Assembly (NCBI GenBank): GCA_002337455.1
Contig: DDGC01000021.1
Location: 62,001 to 126,000, forward strand
Direction of reading: 5' to 3'
Source of the DNA: Rhizobiales bacterium UBA1912
Lineage (GTDB): Bacteria; Pseudomonadota; Alphaproteobacteria; Rhizobiales; Devosiaceae
Length of the DNA stretch: 64,000 nucleotides
Shown one piece after another: positions 41,280 through 49,904 of the stretch; the first letter of the stretch is position 1; the number at the start of each line of letters is the position of its first letter. A model generated the notes under the pieces. That model did no database searches and was not told the origin of the DNA. It saw nothing but the letters and a program-made list of their open reading frames with translations. Both the position numbers and the translations under genes were made by a program.

Positions 41280-42796
41280 GCCACATGCAGAGCTACATCC
41301 AACCTGATCTTTCCGACGCCCGCCTCGCCACAGCGCGCCGCTACCAGATGCTCATCGGCGGCAAGTCGGTCGATGCGCAGTCGGGCAAGGTGATCGAGCG
41401 CCAGAGCCCCGGCCACGTCGGCAAGACGGTGGGCGTTTGGCCAGAGGCGTCGGCCGAGGACGTCAAGCTCGCCGTCGGGGCAGCTCGAGAGGCGTTTGAC
41501 ACAGGGCCATGGCCGCGCATGTCGGGCGCCGAGCGCTCCACCATAATGTTGCACATTGCGCAGAAGATCGTCGATCACGCCGATGAACTAGCACTCGCCG
41601 AGTGCCTCGAAGTTGGGAAGCCCATTTCCCAGGCCAAGGGCGAAATCCTCTATTGCGCCGATTTGTGGACCTACGCCGCCGGTCAGGCCCGGGCGCTTGA
41701 GGGTCAAAGCCACAACAATATCGGCGATGACCGTCTCGGCCTTGTTCTGCGCGAGCCCGTCGGGGTCGTGGGCATCATTACGCCGTGGAATTTCCCCTTC
41801 ATAATCGCATCCGAGCGCGTGCCCTGGTCCATTGGGGCGGGCTGCACGGTTGTACTCAAACCGTCCGAGCTCACTTCGGGCACCTCGATCATGATGGCCG
41901 AGATCGCCCGCAAAGCCGGGCTGCCCGATGGCGTGTTCAACGTTGTCACCGGCTATGGCGATCCCGCTGGCCAGACGTTGGCCGAAGATCCGCGCACAGA
42001 TATGGTCGCGTTCACAGGTTCGGTGCGCGTCGGCACTAGGCTGGCCGAAATCGCCGCCCGTCAGGTCAAGCGCGTCGGGCTCGAACTGGGCGGCAAGGGC
42101 CCCCAGATCGTTTTCGCCGATGCCGATCTCGACGCCGCCGCCGACGGTATCGCCTATGGCGTCTATCACAACGCTGGTCAGTGCTGCATTTCAGGTAGCC
42201 GCCTTCTTGTGCATGAGGACATCCGCGACGACCTGCTGGCCCGGGTTCTCGATATTTCCCGGCGTGTGCCATTCGGTGATCCGCTCAACGAGCGCACGAA
42301 AATCGGCGCCATGATCTCGCGCCAGCATCTCGAAAAGGTCGATGGCTACGTCAAAGCCGGACGCGCCGATGGCGCCGAAGTGCTGATCGGGGGCGCCGCC
42401 GAAGCCGAGCACGGCCTCTTCTTCCAGCCCACCGTCTTTCAGGGCGTCAGGCCGGAAATGGCGATTGCCCGCGAGGAGATTTTCGGCCCCGTGCTTTCGA
42501 CCATCGGCTTTAAGACTGCCGAACAGGCTGTGGCGCTGGCCAATGACAGCGAGTACGGGCTTTCGGCCAGCGTCTGGTCCACCAATCTCGAAAACGCCAT
42601 GCAGACCATCCGTCGCATCAAGGCGGGACGGTGCTGGATCAACTCGGTCATCGATGGCACTGCCGAGTTGCCGATCGGCGGCTACAAGAAAAGCGGGCTG
42701 GGGCGGGAGCTCGGCCGCTACGGCTTCGACGAGTATTCGCAATTCAAAGGCGTCCACGTCACTTTCGGCAAGCCGCCCGCCTGGTTCGGCGGCTGA
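41276..42796 (+). CDS. NAD(P)-dependent aldehyde dehydrogenase
   Basis: A 506-aa aldehyde dehydrogenase superfamily enzyme. The cofactor motif PWNFPFIIASERVPWSIGAGC is near residue 165, FTGSVRVG near 245, catalytic Glu in LELGGKGPQ near 267 and catalytic Cys in NAGQCCISGSR near 301-302. It converts an aldehyde to a carboxylate with NAD(P). In a uronate cluster a candidate role is oxidation of an alpha-ketoglutaric- or keto-deoxy-acid semialdehyde; the exact substrate is not readable. Start may be 41276 (coupled to the leader ORF) or the ATG at 41285. Confidence 0.9.
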   Translation: MSHMQSYIQPDLSDARLATARRYQMLIGGKSVDAQSGKVIERQSPGHVGKTVGVWPEASAEDVKLAVGAAREAFDTGPWPRMSGAERSTIMLHIAQKIVDHADELALAECLEVGKPISQAKGEILYCADLWTYAAGQARALEGQSHNNIGDDRLGLVLREPVGVVGIITPWNFPFIIASERVPWSIGAGCTVVLKPSELTSGTSIMMAEIARKAGLPDGVFNVVTGYGDPAGQTLAEDPRTDMVAFTGSVRVGTRLAEIAARQVKRVGLELGGKGPQIVFADADLDAAADGIAYGVYHNAGQCCISGSRLLVHEDIRDDLLARVLDISRRVPFGDPLNERTKIGAMISRQHLEKVDGYVKAGRADGAEVLIGGAAEAEHGLFFQPTVFQGVRPEMAIAREEIFGPVLSTIGFKTAEQAVALANDSEYGLSASVWSTNLENAMQTIRRIKAGRCWINSVIDGTAELPIGGYKKSGLGRELGRYGFDEYSQFKGVHVTFGKPPAWFGG

Positions 42797-42882
42797 GCCA
42801 AAGCTTTGGGAGGGGCTTTGGCGGTACGTGGAGACACCGCCGGGGCCGCAAAAGTTTGTTTGACACCTAGGGAGGAACTCAC

Positions 42883-43851
42883 ATGTCATTCAAGGGACTG
42901 AAATTTGTAATCGCCGGTCTGGCCGGAGCCTCGCTGCTCTGTTCGACCGCATTGGCCCAGAGCGTCGGGGAAGACGAGCAGGTCACGGCGACCATGATCA
43001 TCTATCTCGACCCCAGCGTGCAGTTCTTCAATCCGGTCGTTCGCGGCGCACAGGACGCCGCCGAAGATTTCAACGTCAGCCTCGACGTGCAATACGCCAA
43101 CAACGATCCGGTGCGTCAGAATGATCTGATTGATAGCGCCGCCGCCGCAGGCGTCGATGGCATCGCTGTTGCGATTTCGTCATCGGATGCTTTTGACGAA
43201 GCCATTTGCTCGGCGGTCGACCAGGGCATCATCGTCATTGGCTTCAACAATGACGACCTCGAAGGCGCCAGCGGCAATTGCCGCCAGGCCTATGTCGGTA
43301 TGGACGAGGAGGCCTCGGGCTACGAACTGGGTCAGCGCATGATCGAGGAATTCGACCTTCAGGAAGGCGACGTCGTCTTCAACCCGCGCGAAATCCCTGA
43401 AGCCACCTTCGCTGTCGCCCGTGGTGGCGGAATCGAGCGGGCCATGGGCGAAGTCGGCATCACGGTGGAAACCGTCAGGGCCGGTCTCGATCCTGCCGAA
43501 GCACAAAACATCATGACCCAGTTCCTGATCGCTAACCCTGATGTGAAAGCCGTCTTCGGCACGGGTTCTGTCACGTCCACCGTTGGCGCTGCAGCCATTC
43601 GTGATGCGGGCATCGATGTGCCCTTCGCCGGCTTCGATCTCGCCGTGGAGATCGCCAACGCTGTGGAATCGGGCGAGATGTTCGCCACCATGGACCAGCA
43701 GCCCTACCTGCAGGGATACCAGCCGATCGCCCAGATCGCCTTGGCGGCACGCTTTGGTCTCACCCCGACCGATGTCGACACGGGCCAGGGCGCCTTCCTC
43801 GACGCCTCACGGGTCACCGCGATCAAGGATCTGATCGGTACCTACAGGTAA
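42883..43851 (+). CDS. Periplasmic sugar-binding protein (FrcB/RbsB-like)
   Basis: A 322-aa type-I binding protein with AGGGAGGAAC upstream of the ATG and a signal peptide (SFKGLKFVIAGLAGASLLCS, cleavage near TALAQ, about residue 26). Its mature start, ATMIIYLDPSVQFFNPVVRG, fits the CUT2 ribose/fructose group. It is the first gene of an importer arranged binding protein, permease, short ATPase, as in the rhizobial frcBCA fructose system. Its place before kduI-kduD suggests the ligand is a uronate or an unsaturated oligouronide product. Confidence 0.88.
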   Translation: MSFKGLKFVIAGLAGASLLCSTALAQSVGEDEQVTATMIIYLDPSVQFFNPVVRGAQDAAEDFNVSLDVQYANNDPVRQNDLIDSAAAAGVDGIAVAISSSDAFDEAICSAVDQGIIVIGFNNDDLEGASGNCRQAYVGMDEEASGYELGQRMIEEFDLQEGDVVFNPREIPEATFAVARGGGIERAMGEVGITVETVRAGLDPAEAQNIMTQFLIANPDVKAVFGTGSVTSTVGAAAIRDAGIDVPFAGFDLAVEIANAVESGEMFATMDQQPYLQGYQPIAQIALAARFGLTPTDVDTGQGAFLDASRVTAIKDLIGTYR

Positions 43852-43862
43852 TCAAGATCGGC

Positions 43863-43890
43863 GGAGCGGTGGGCATCGGCCCATCGCTCC
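43863..43890 (+). promoter_or_regulatory. Intercistronic hairpin after the binding-protein gene
   Basis: A 12-bp stem with one G-T pair: GGAGCGGTGGGC (43863-43874) against GCCCATCGCTCC (43879-43890), loop ATCG. A short T-rich stretch follows. Probably lowers read-through into, or protects mRNA ahead of, the permease gene. Confidence 0.5.
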
Positions 43891-43960
43891 GTTGTTTCGT
43901 GCTCGACACGCTGTTTCCGCCTACACGCACATCAGACCGCCGCCACAGGAGCCTGCTCCC

Positions 43961-44977
43961 ATGACCGTTACCACCGACAGCGGGTCGGCCCCACCGCGCC
44001 ACGGCCCGGCCTATTACCTCCGCCGTCTGCTGGCCAATCCGGCCGGCTCCATAATGCTGGTTTTCGCACTCATCCAGATCGCCTGCATCGTTTGGGCGTT
44101 ACTTTATCCCGATGATTTCCGGTATCTCTCGCCCCAGAACCTTGCCATCCTGATGCGCGCCGTACCGGTGCTCGGCTGCCTCGCCCTCGGCGTCGGCATC
44201 CTGATGATTGCCGGTGAGTTCGATCTTTCGGTCGGCTCCGTCTATGCGCTCACCGCCATCGTCATGGCCGTCCAGGTCTCGGCCGGCATGAGCGGTTTTC
44301 TCGCCGCGCCGCTGGCCGTCCTGCTCGGCGTCGCCATCGGCGTGCTCAACGGGCTCATCACCCTGCGCTTCAACTTGCCCTCCTTCATCGTCACGCTGGG
44401 CGGGCTGCTGTTCTGGCGCGGAGCGGTACTGCTCTATAATGGGGCGGTTCAGGTGCGGTTTGACCCTGAACCCATCTTCACCGAAATCTTTGCCGGCACG
44501 CTCCTCGGTTTCAACGCCGCCTTCTTGTGGTTTCTGGCGCTGACCTTTGCCTTTTATATGCTGGTCCACCACCACCGCTTCGGCAATCACGTCTTTGCTA
44601 CTGGCGGTAACCGCCCCGCGGCAACCGCTATCGGTATCAACACCGGCCGGGTCAAGATCATCGCGTTTGCCATCGCCGGGGGCATGGCCGCTGTGGCCGG
44701 TATCCTCGCCACTGCGCGTGTCGGCTCGGTGCAGCCCGGACAGGGTACTGGCCTCGAACTCCAGGCGATTGCTGCCTGCGTGATCGGCGGCCTTTCGCTG
44801 CGCGGCGGGCGCGGGTCGATTATCGGTGTGTTCCTGGGCGCCTTGCTCATCCATACCATCACCAATGTGCTCCTGTTGCTGCGTGCACCCGGTTTTTATC
44901 TCGAAATGTTCATCGCCGTTTTGATCGTGGGGGCGTCGATCCTCAACCAGTTGATCGATGGCCGGGGGAGGGCATGA
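43961..44977 (+). CDS. ABC sugar transporter permease (FrcC/RbsC-like)
   Basis: A 338-aa CUT2-type permease with about eight membrane segments. Conserved parts are GVGILMIAGEFDLSVGSVYAL near residue 76 and GLSLRGGRGSIIGVFLGALL near 278. AGGAG lies 11 bases before the ATG at 43961; a frame extending to 43892 is not supported. The stop is overlapped by the ATPase start. Forms the membrane core of the uronate-cluster importer. Confidence 0.9.
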   Translation: MTVTTDSGSAPPRHGPAYYLRRLLANPAGSIMLVFALIQIACIVWALLYPDDFRYLSPQNLAILMRAVPVLGCLALGVGILMIAGEFDLSVGSVYALTAIVMAVQVSAGMSGFLAAPLAVLLGVAIGVLNGLITLRFNLPSFIVTLGGLLFWRGAVLLYNGAVQVRFDPEPIFTEIFAGTLLGFNAAFLWFLALTFAFYMLVHHHRFGNHVFATGGNRPAATAIGINTGRVKIIAFAIAGGMAAVAGILATARVGSVQPGQGTGLELQAIAACVIGGLSLRGGRGSIIGVFLGALLIHTITNVLLLLRAPGFYLEMFIAVLIVGASILNQLIDGRGRA

Positions 44978-45714
44978 TGACCGCCGTACCGCTTCTTGAA
45001 CTTCACGGCATTACCAAACGCTTCGGCGCCCTCACTGCGCTTTCCGATCTGAGCTTTCATATCGGGGAAGGTGAAGTCATCGGACTTCTGGGCGACAATG
45101 GCGCCGGCAAATCGACAACGGTCAATCTGATCTCGGGCATTCACAAGCCCACTTCAGGGCACCTCGCGGTTGACGGCAAGCAGACGCTTTTTACCTGCCG
45201 CACCGACTCCGCAGAGGCGGGCATCGAGACCATCTACCAGAACACTGCCCTGGTCGATGACCTCTCGATCACCCGCAACATCTTCATGGGCCGCGAACGC
45301 ACCAACGCTCTGGGCTTTCTCAGAGAATCCGAGATGCGTGAGATCGCCATGGATGTCCTGAAATCCGCCGTCCATATTTCGGGCATCGACAGCCCCGACA
45401 AGCTGGTTGGCGATCTGTCGGGTGGACAGAAACAAGCAGTGGCCATCGCGCGCGCCGTTTATTTCAAACGCCGCGTCCTGCTGCTGGACGAGCCCACCTC
45501 GGCCCTTTCCGTTCGGGAAACCGAGGCGCTTCTGGGACAGGTGCTCAAGCTCAAATCCGAGAACGTCTCGAGTGTGCTTGTGACTCACAACATCTACCAC
45601 GCCTACCAGGTGTGCGACCGCTTCGTGATCATGAGTCATGGCACCAAGGTCTTCGATGTTGCCAAGGCCGATACCGACATTGCCCAACTCACAGAATATG
45701 TGGTGCTGACATGA
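44974..45714 (+). CDS. ABC sugar transporter ATP-binding protein, single-domain (FrcA-like)
   Basis: A 246-aa ATPase with Walker A GDNGAGKST near residue 39, signature LSGGQKQAVAIARA near 149 and Walker B LLLDEPTSALSV near 170. Most CUT2 importers have a double-length RbsA (about 500 aa), like the one at 29187-30722; this short form matches the FrcA type and would act as a homodimer. It overlaps the permease stop and the kduI start, so transport and catabolism genes are co-translated. Confidence 0.9.
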   Translation: MMTAVPLLELHGITKRFGALTALSDLSFHIGEGEVIGLLGDNGAGKSTTVNLISGIHKPTSGHLAVDGKQTLFTCRTDSAEAGIETIYQNTALVDDLSITRNIFMGRERTNALGFLRESEMREIAMDVLKSAVHISGIDSPDKLVGDLSGGQKQAVAIARAVYFKRRVLLLDEPTSALSVRETEALLGQVLKLKSENVSSVLVTHNIYHAYQVCDRFVIMSHGTKVFDVAKADTDIAQLTEYVVLT

Positions 45715-46544
45715 GTACGTTTTTCACCGAGCGCCACGCCGTTTCACCGTCCCAGGCCGGGACTTTCGACACCGGCGGTCTGCGCCAACACTTCCTGATC
45801 GATGATCTTTTCGCCCAGGGGGAAATCTCGCTCACCTATACCCACTACGATCGCATGGTCGTCGGCGGCGCCGTCCCGGGCACCGATCCGTTGCCGCTCG
45901 GAGCGATCAAGCCCGCGGGCACCGAAAGCTTCCTCGACCGGCGCGAATTGATTGCCGTCAACATCGGCGGTGAGGGCAGGGTCAGGGCCGGAGACGAGAC
46001 TTTCACGCTCGGCACCCGTGACATGATTTATGTCGGCCGTGGCGCCTCGGTCAGCTTTGTTTCTACGGACGCCGCCAACCCGGCCAAATTCTACCTGGTC
46101 AGCGCCCCCGCCCATGCGACCCACCCCACAACCCATATCCGCATCGAAGATGCCAAACGCGTCGACCTCGGTTCGTCAGACACCTGCAACGAGCGCTCGA
46201 TCTTCCAGTTCACCAATGCGGTGAAAACCTGCCAGCTTGTTGTCGGCATGACCACGCTGGCTCCCGGCTCGATCTGGAACACCATGCCCGCCCATATCCA
46301 CTCGCGCCGCATGGAAGCCTATCTCTATTTCGATATGGACGAGGACCAGCGCGTCATTCATCTCATGGGTGAGCCAAAACAGACCCGGCACCTCATCGTC
46401 GCAAACCAGCAAGCCGTTCTCTCGCCCCCCTGGTCGATCCATTCGGGCGCCGGCACTGCCAGCTACACCTTTATATGGGCCATGGCCGGCGACAACGTCG
46501 ATTACACCGATGTCGAGCCCGTCCAGCCGGGAGACATCTTGTGA
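45711..46544 (+). CDS. kduI: 5-keto-4-deoxyuronate isomerase (KduI)
   Basis: A 277-aa cupin-fold zinc enzyme that isomerises 5-keto-4-deoxyuronate (DKI) to 2,5-diketo-3-deoxygluconate in the cytoplasm, in degradation of pectin and other unsaturated uronides. Length matches KduI (278 aa). The zinc site is visible: PAHIHSRRMEAYLYF near residue 193 (two His and Glu) and WSIHSGAG near 242 (His). ATG at 45711 overlaps the ATPase stop, and its own stop overlaps the kduD GTG start. The start of a longer frame at 45612 is a shadow. Confidence 0.93.
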   Translation: MSTFFTERHAVSPSQAGTFDTGGLRQHFLIDDLFAQGEISLTYTHYDRMVVGGAVPGTDPLPLGAIKPAGTESFLDRRELIAVNIGGEGRVRAGDETFTLGTRDMIYVGRGASVSFVSTDAANPAKFYLVSAPAHATHPTTHIRIEDAKRVDLGSSDTCNERSIFQFTNAVKTCQLVVGMTTLAPGSIWNTMPAHIHSRRMEAYLYFDMDEDQRVIHLMGEPKQTRHLIVANQQAVLSPPWSIHSGAGTASYTFIWAMAGDNVDYTDVEPVQPGDIL

Positions 46545-47317
46545 CCGATCTTTCCGCATTTTCTCTTGAGGGTAAGTCCGTGATGGTCACCGGCGCCAAC
46601 ACCGGCATCGGACAGGGCATCGCGCTGGCCATCGGCAGGGCAGGCGGCAACGTCATTGCCGTAGGTCGCTCCTCGATGGAGGAGACAGAAACATTGTTTC
46701 GCCAATCATCGGCAATCTCGGGTTCAATTTCACACAAGTCCATGGATTTTGGAGCCAAAGTTGACCCCAAAATGATGCTCGACGAAGCATGGGACGAGCA
46801 CGGCCCCATCCACGGCCTCGTCAACAATGCCGGCATCATCCGCCGCGCCGACGCCCTCGATTTCACCGAAAAAGACTGGGATGAGGTTATGGACATAAAC
46901 CTAAAGACGGTGTTTTTTCTTTCCCAGGCCTTCGCGCGCCGTGTCTTGCAAGCATCTGAAAAACAAGGGAAAATCGTCAACATCGCCTCGATGCTCAGCT
47001 TCCAGGGTGGCATACGGGTTGCCTCCTACACAGCGTCGAAATCCGGGGTCATGGGACTCACTCGGCTGCTCGCCTGCGAGTGGGCAGAAAAGGGCATCAA
47101 CGTCAATGCCATAGCACCAGGCTACGTCGAAACCAACAACACCAAAGCCCTGCGCCAAGACCCTGATCGAAGCGCCCAAATCCTCGGCCGAATCCCCGCC
47201 GGGCGCTGGGGAGCACCCTCAGACATCGGCGATACCGCCGTTTTCCTCCTCGCCCCCGCATCCGACTATATGCACGGCACCACAATACCCGTCGACGGTG
47301 GCTGGTTGGCGCGATAG
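46541..47317 (+). CDS. kduD: 2-deoxy-D-gluconate 3-dehydrogenase / diketo-deoxygluconate reductase (KduD), SDR family
   Basis: A 258-aa short-chain dehydrogenase that reduces 2,5-diketo-3-deoxygluconate to 2-keto-3-deoxygluconate with NAD(P)H. The cofactor motif TGANTGIGQG is at about residues 18-27, NNAG near 93, catalytic Ser in NIASMLS near 147 and YTASK (Tyr, Lys) near 161-165. A GTG start at 46541 overlapping the kduI stop (GTGA) is chosen; the longer frame at 46475 lies inside kduI. Position right after kduI supports KduD over other SDR functions. Confidence 0.9.
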   Translation: MTDLSAFSLEGKSVMVTGANTGIGQGIALAIGRAGGNVIAVGRSSMEETETLFRQSSAISGSISHKSMDFGAKVDPKMMLDEAWDEHGPIHGLVNNAGIIRRADALDFTEKDWDEVMDINLKTVFFLSQAFARRVLQASEKQGKIVNIASMLSFQGGIRVASYTASKSGVMGLTRLLACEWAEKGINVNAIAPGYVETNNTKALRQDPDRSAQILGRIPAGRWGAPSDIGDTAVFLLAPASDYMHGTTIPVDGGWLAR

Positions 47318-47325
47318 GAGGTTAA

Positions 47326-47667
47326 ATGACTGATATAAAGCTGTTTTCTGATTACGGCGAAAGGCCATGGACGGTCGCTCCCGATGGGAACCAGCGGCGC
47401 GTTCTGCTTCATACACCCGAGTTGATGCTCGTGGAATTCGCGTTCGAAAAAGGCGCGATCGGGGCGCTGCATTCTCATCCCCACGTCCAGGCCAGCTTCG
47501 TCGCCGAAGGCCGATTTGAGGTCACAATCGATGGTACAAGCCAAACCCTTGAACAGGGCGGCACTTTTATTGTCCCTTCCGGTCTCACGCACGGTGTGCG
47601 GGCGTTGGAAAAAGGCCGCCTTGTCGACAGCTTTGCTCCGGCGCGCCAAGACTTCATCAGCAACTAA
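47326..47667 (+). CDS. kdgF: Small cupin protein, KdgF-like uronate-processing enzyme
   Basis: A 113-aa single-cupin protein with an AGGAGG site before the ATG, eight bases after kduD. The metal motif LHSHPHVQASFVAEGRFEV at about residues 46-64 and a later His in GLTHGV match KdgF, which speeds the opening of unsaturated monouronates to the linear keto form used by KduI. Operon position after kduI-kduD agrees. It closes the uronate operon and ends 11 bases past the stop of the integrase fragment on the other strand. Confidence 0.85.
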   Translation: MTDIKLFSDYGERPWTVAPDGNQRRVLLHTPELMLVEFAFEKGAIGALHSHPHVQASFVAEGRFEVTIDGTSQTLEQGGTFIVPSGLTHGVRALEKGRLVDSFAPARQDFISN

Positions 47668-48064
47668 TCGTTCTCAACGTGTCGGAGGTCTCCGACAGCC
47701 GCGCAATCGGTCGAAACGCATGGTCGGAAGAGCGAGATCTGCTCTCTGGCCCGAAGACGCGAGGTTTGGCGCCGACGTCGATAAAGCAGCTGCGGAAGTC
47801 GTTAATGGCAATGGCCAGTGATCTCTTCCTAGCCAACAACCCTACCTTGGTCTCAATGTTGCAGCGCAGATCAATAAGGCTTGCGAAGGATTTTGTGGTT
47901 TTGGGATCGCATAGTATAGGATCGCCACGATCGATCTTGTGTTCGAGTTTGCGCGCCCAGACCTCTGCATCGCCGCGACGCAGGAAAGTATCACTTGGGT
48001 CCTTTCCTTTACGTCTGATTTGGACAGGCCATGAGCCGGACTTGAGTTTCGTAAGCGTCGTCAT
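47657..48064 (-). pseudogene. Truncated site-specific tyrosine integrase (N-terminal fragment)
   Basis: On the minus strand the ATG at 48064 begins MTTLTKLKSGSWPVQIRRKG, followed by SDTFLRRGDAEVWARKLEHK and FASLIDL. This is the arm-binding/SAM-like N-terminus typical of phage and island integrases. Similarity fades after about 80 residues, and the catalytic C-terminal domain (Arg-His-Arg-Tyr) is missing; the frame stops at 47657 inside the kdgF end. It lies directly upstream of dusA, a known integration target. It is best read as the remains of the island's integrase. Confidence 0.75.
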
Positions 48065-48150
48065 TTTTCGTGTGCGCTGTGTGTGCAATGAAGGATCGAA
48101 ACGCGGCGAAAGGGTCGTATCGGATCGAAAATTAGGGTGCCTCTACCGCC

Positions 48151-49176
48151 GTGCAACGTACTGAAGATACTAAAGAAACCTTGTTAAAACAATCACGTAG
48201 GTTCTCCATCGCACCTATGATGGACTGGACGGATCGGCATTGCCGGTATCTTCACCGGCAATTGACCTCGCATGCGCTTTTGTTCACCGAGATGGTGACC
48301 AGTGCGGCGCTGGTGCATGGGGATGCGGAACGGTTGCTCGGGTATGATGACAGTGAGCATCCGGTCGCGGTGCAGCTTGGCGGGTCCGATCCGCTCGAGT
48401 TGGCCGAGGCGGTCCGGATTTGCGACCGGTTCGGATATGATGAAATCAACCTCAATGTCGGCTGTCCGTCCGACCGGGTGCAGTCGGGAAAATTCGGTGC
48501 GTGCCTGATGGCCGAACCGGGGCTCGTCGCCCAGTGCCTGATGGCCATGGCGGAGGCCACCGACATCCCGGTCACCGTCAAATGCCGGATCGGGATCGAC
48601 GATCAGGACAGCGAGGCCGACCTCGATCGTTTTGTAGATGCCGTACTGCCCACGGGTATCGAAGCGCTCTACGTCCATGCGCGAAAAGCATGGCTCAAAG
48701 GACTTTCGCCCAAGGAAAACAGGGATATACCGCCTCTCGATTATGATCGGGTGTACCGGCTGAAACAGCGGCTCGGCGATTTCCCGGTGATGATAAATGG
48801 CGGCATCAAATCACTCGAGGAATGCGAAATGCACCTCAAGCAGACCGATGGTGTGATGCTCGGTCGCGCGGCGTATCACGATCCGATTATTCTGGCTGTC
48901 GCCGACGCCAAAGTGTTTGGCGAGGATCGCGCGCCCAAAACGCTCGACGACATCCAAGCCGCCATGACCGCCTATTCCGAAATCGAATTGAGCAAGGGCA
49001 CGCGCCTTAATCAGATCACGCGCCACATGCTCGGGCTGGCCAATGGCTTGCCCGGTGCACGGCGCTTCCGGCAGATTCTGAGTGTCGAAGCCTGCAAGCC
49101 CGGTGCCGGGCCCGAGGTGATCGCCGCCGCATTCGCCCAGATCAACGAGGCCGCTGGGGCCGTACGCGTCGCCTGA
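48151..49176 (+). CDS. dusA: tRNA-dihydrouridine(20/20a) synthase DusA
   Basis: A 341-aa flavoenzyme that reduces uridine in the tRNA D-loop. The DusA N-terminal signature FSIAPMMDWTDRHCRYL is at about residues 18-34, and the catalytic Cys is in NVGCPSDRVQSGKFGACLM near 109. HARKAWLKGLSPKENR near 175 is DusA-specific. Start is uncertain: GTG at 48151 has AGGG 12 bases before; a TTG at 48181 would give a more usual length. The unusual first 17 residues may derive from an inserted element, as dusA 5' ends serve as attachment sites. First of the core genes. Confidence 0.93.
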   Translation: MQRTEDTKETLLKQSRRFSIAPMMDWTDRHCRYLHRQLTSHALLFTEMVTSAALVHGDAERLLGYDDSEHPVAVQLGGSDPLELAEAVRICDRFGYDEINLNVGCPSDRVQSGKFGACLMAEPGLVAQCLMAMAEATDIPVTVKCRIGIDDQDSEADLDRFVDAVLPTGIEALYVHARKAWLKGLSPKENRDIPPLDYDRVYRLKQRLGDFPVMINGGIKSLEECEMHLKQTDGVMLGRAAYHDPIILAVADAKVFGEDRAPKTLDDIQAAMTAYSEIELSKGTRLNQITRHMLGLANGLPGARRFRQILSVEACKPGAGPEVIAAAFAQINEAAGAVRVA

Positions 49177-49183
49177 GCGTAGA

Positions 49184-49807
49184 TCACTCCGGCTTGCGCG
49201 CCACAACGAACAGCGCCCGATCCTCGCCCGGTTTCCAGCGATGGGCGATCTCGAAACCGGGACGCTTGATACTGGCAATGACCTCGTCGGTGCTCATGAC
49301 CTTGAGGATCGGGAGCAGGCCCACAGCGCGGCCGATGGGAGCAAGCACCTTGAAATAGCCCATGGTGTCGCCCAGGCACGCGGTGCTTGAGACGAAATAT
49401 CCGCCCGGGGCGAGCATGCGGTAGATCTTGGAAATTACCGCATCGGGGTCCTTGAGCAAATGCAGGACGCTCAAACCGAGTATCATGTCATATGGCTGGT
49501 CGGGGAGCGGCAGGGTTGTGATGTCGGCGCGCTCGAAAGCGACGTTGGTGACGCCCGCCTCGGCGGCACGCTGACGCGCCTTTTCGAGCATGCGCTCGGA
49601 AAAATCGATGGCCCGGATTTGCGAGACGTGGGCCGCGTGCGCGATGGCCGTGCCACCGGTGCCGCAGCCAAATTCGAGCAGTTCCATGTCAGGCCGCAGA
49701 TAGCCCTGAGTGACCTTGAGCTTGGTCTGGTAGTCATCCTCGTGGGTGATCGGCAGACGGGCGTATTTGTCCGCTGTCTTGTCCCAGAACCTGCTTGTCG
49801 CAGCCAT
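49184..49807 (-). CDS. Class I SAM-dependent methyltransferase
   Basis: A 207-aa Rossmann-fold methyltransferase. Motif I LLEFGCGTGGTAIAHA is at about residues 43-58, the acidic ribose-binding residue in IRAIDFSERML near 68, and MILGLSVLHLLKDP near 110. GGAGGGAG precedes the ATG. The acceptor is unknown; it resembles the UbiE/small-molecule group. It is divergent from the LysR gene, which may control it. It is convergent with dusA, with seven bases between. Confidence 0.88.
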   Translation of the reverse strand: MAATSRFWDKTADKYARLPITHEDDYQTKLKVTQGYLRPDMELLEFGCGTGGTAIAHAAHVSQIRAIDFSERMLEKARQRAAEAGVTNVAFERADITTLPLPDQPYDMILGLSVLHLLKDPDAVISKIYRMLAPGGYFVSSTACLGDTMGYFKVLAPIGRAVGLLPILKVMSTDEVIASIKRPGFEIAHRWKPGEDRALFVVARKPE

Positions 49808-49904
49808 AGCAACTCCCTCCGGTCAGTTTGACCGGCACAAAGATTATCCCAGAGCGGCTCATAGAGAAATTGCCCAATTTTGCACGAGTGTTATACATTC
49901 TTGC

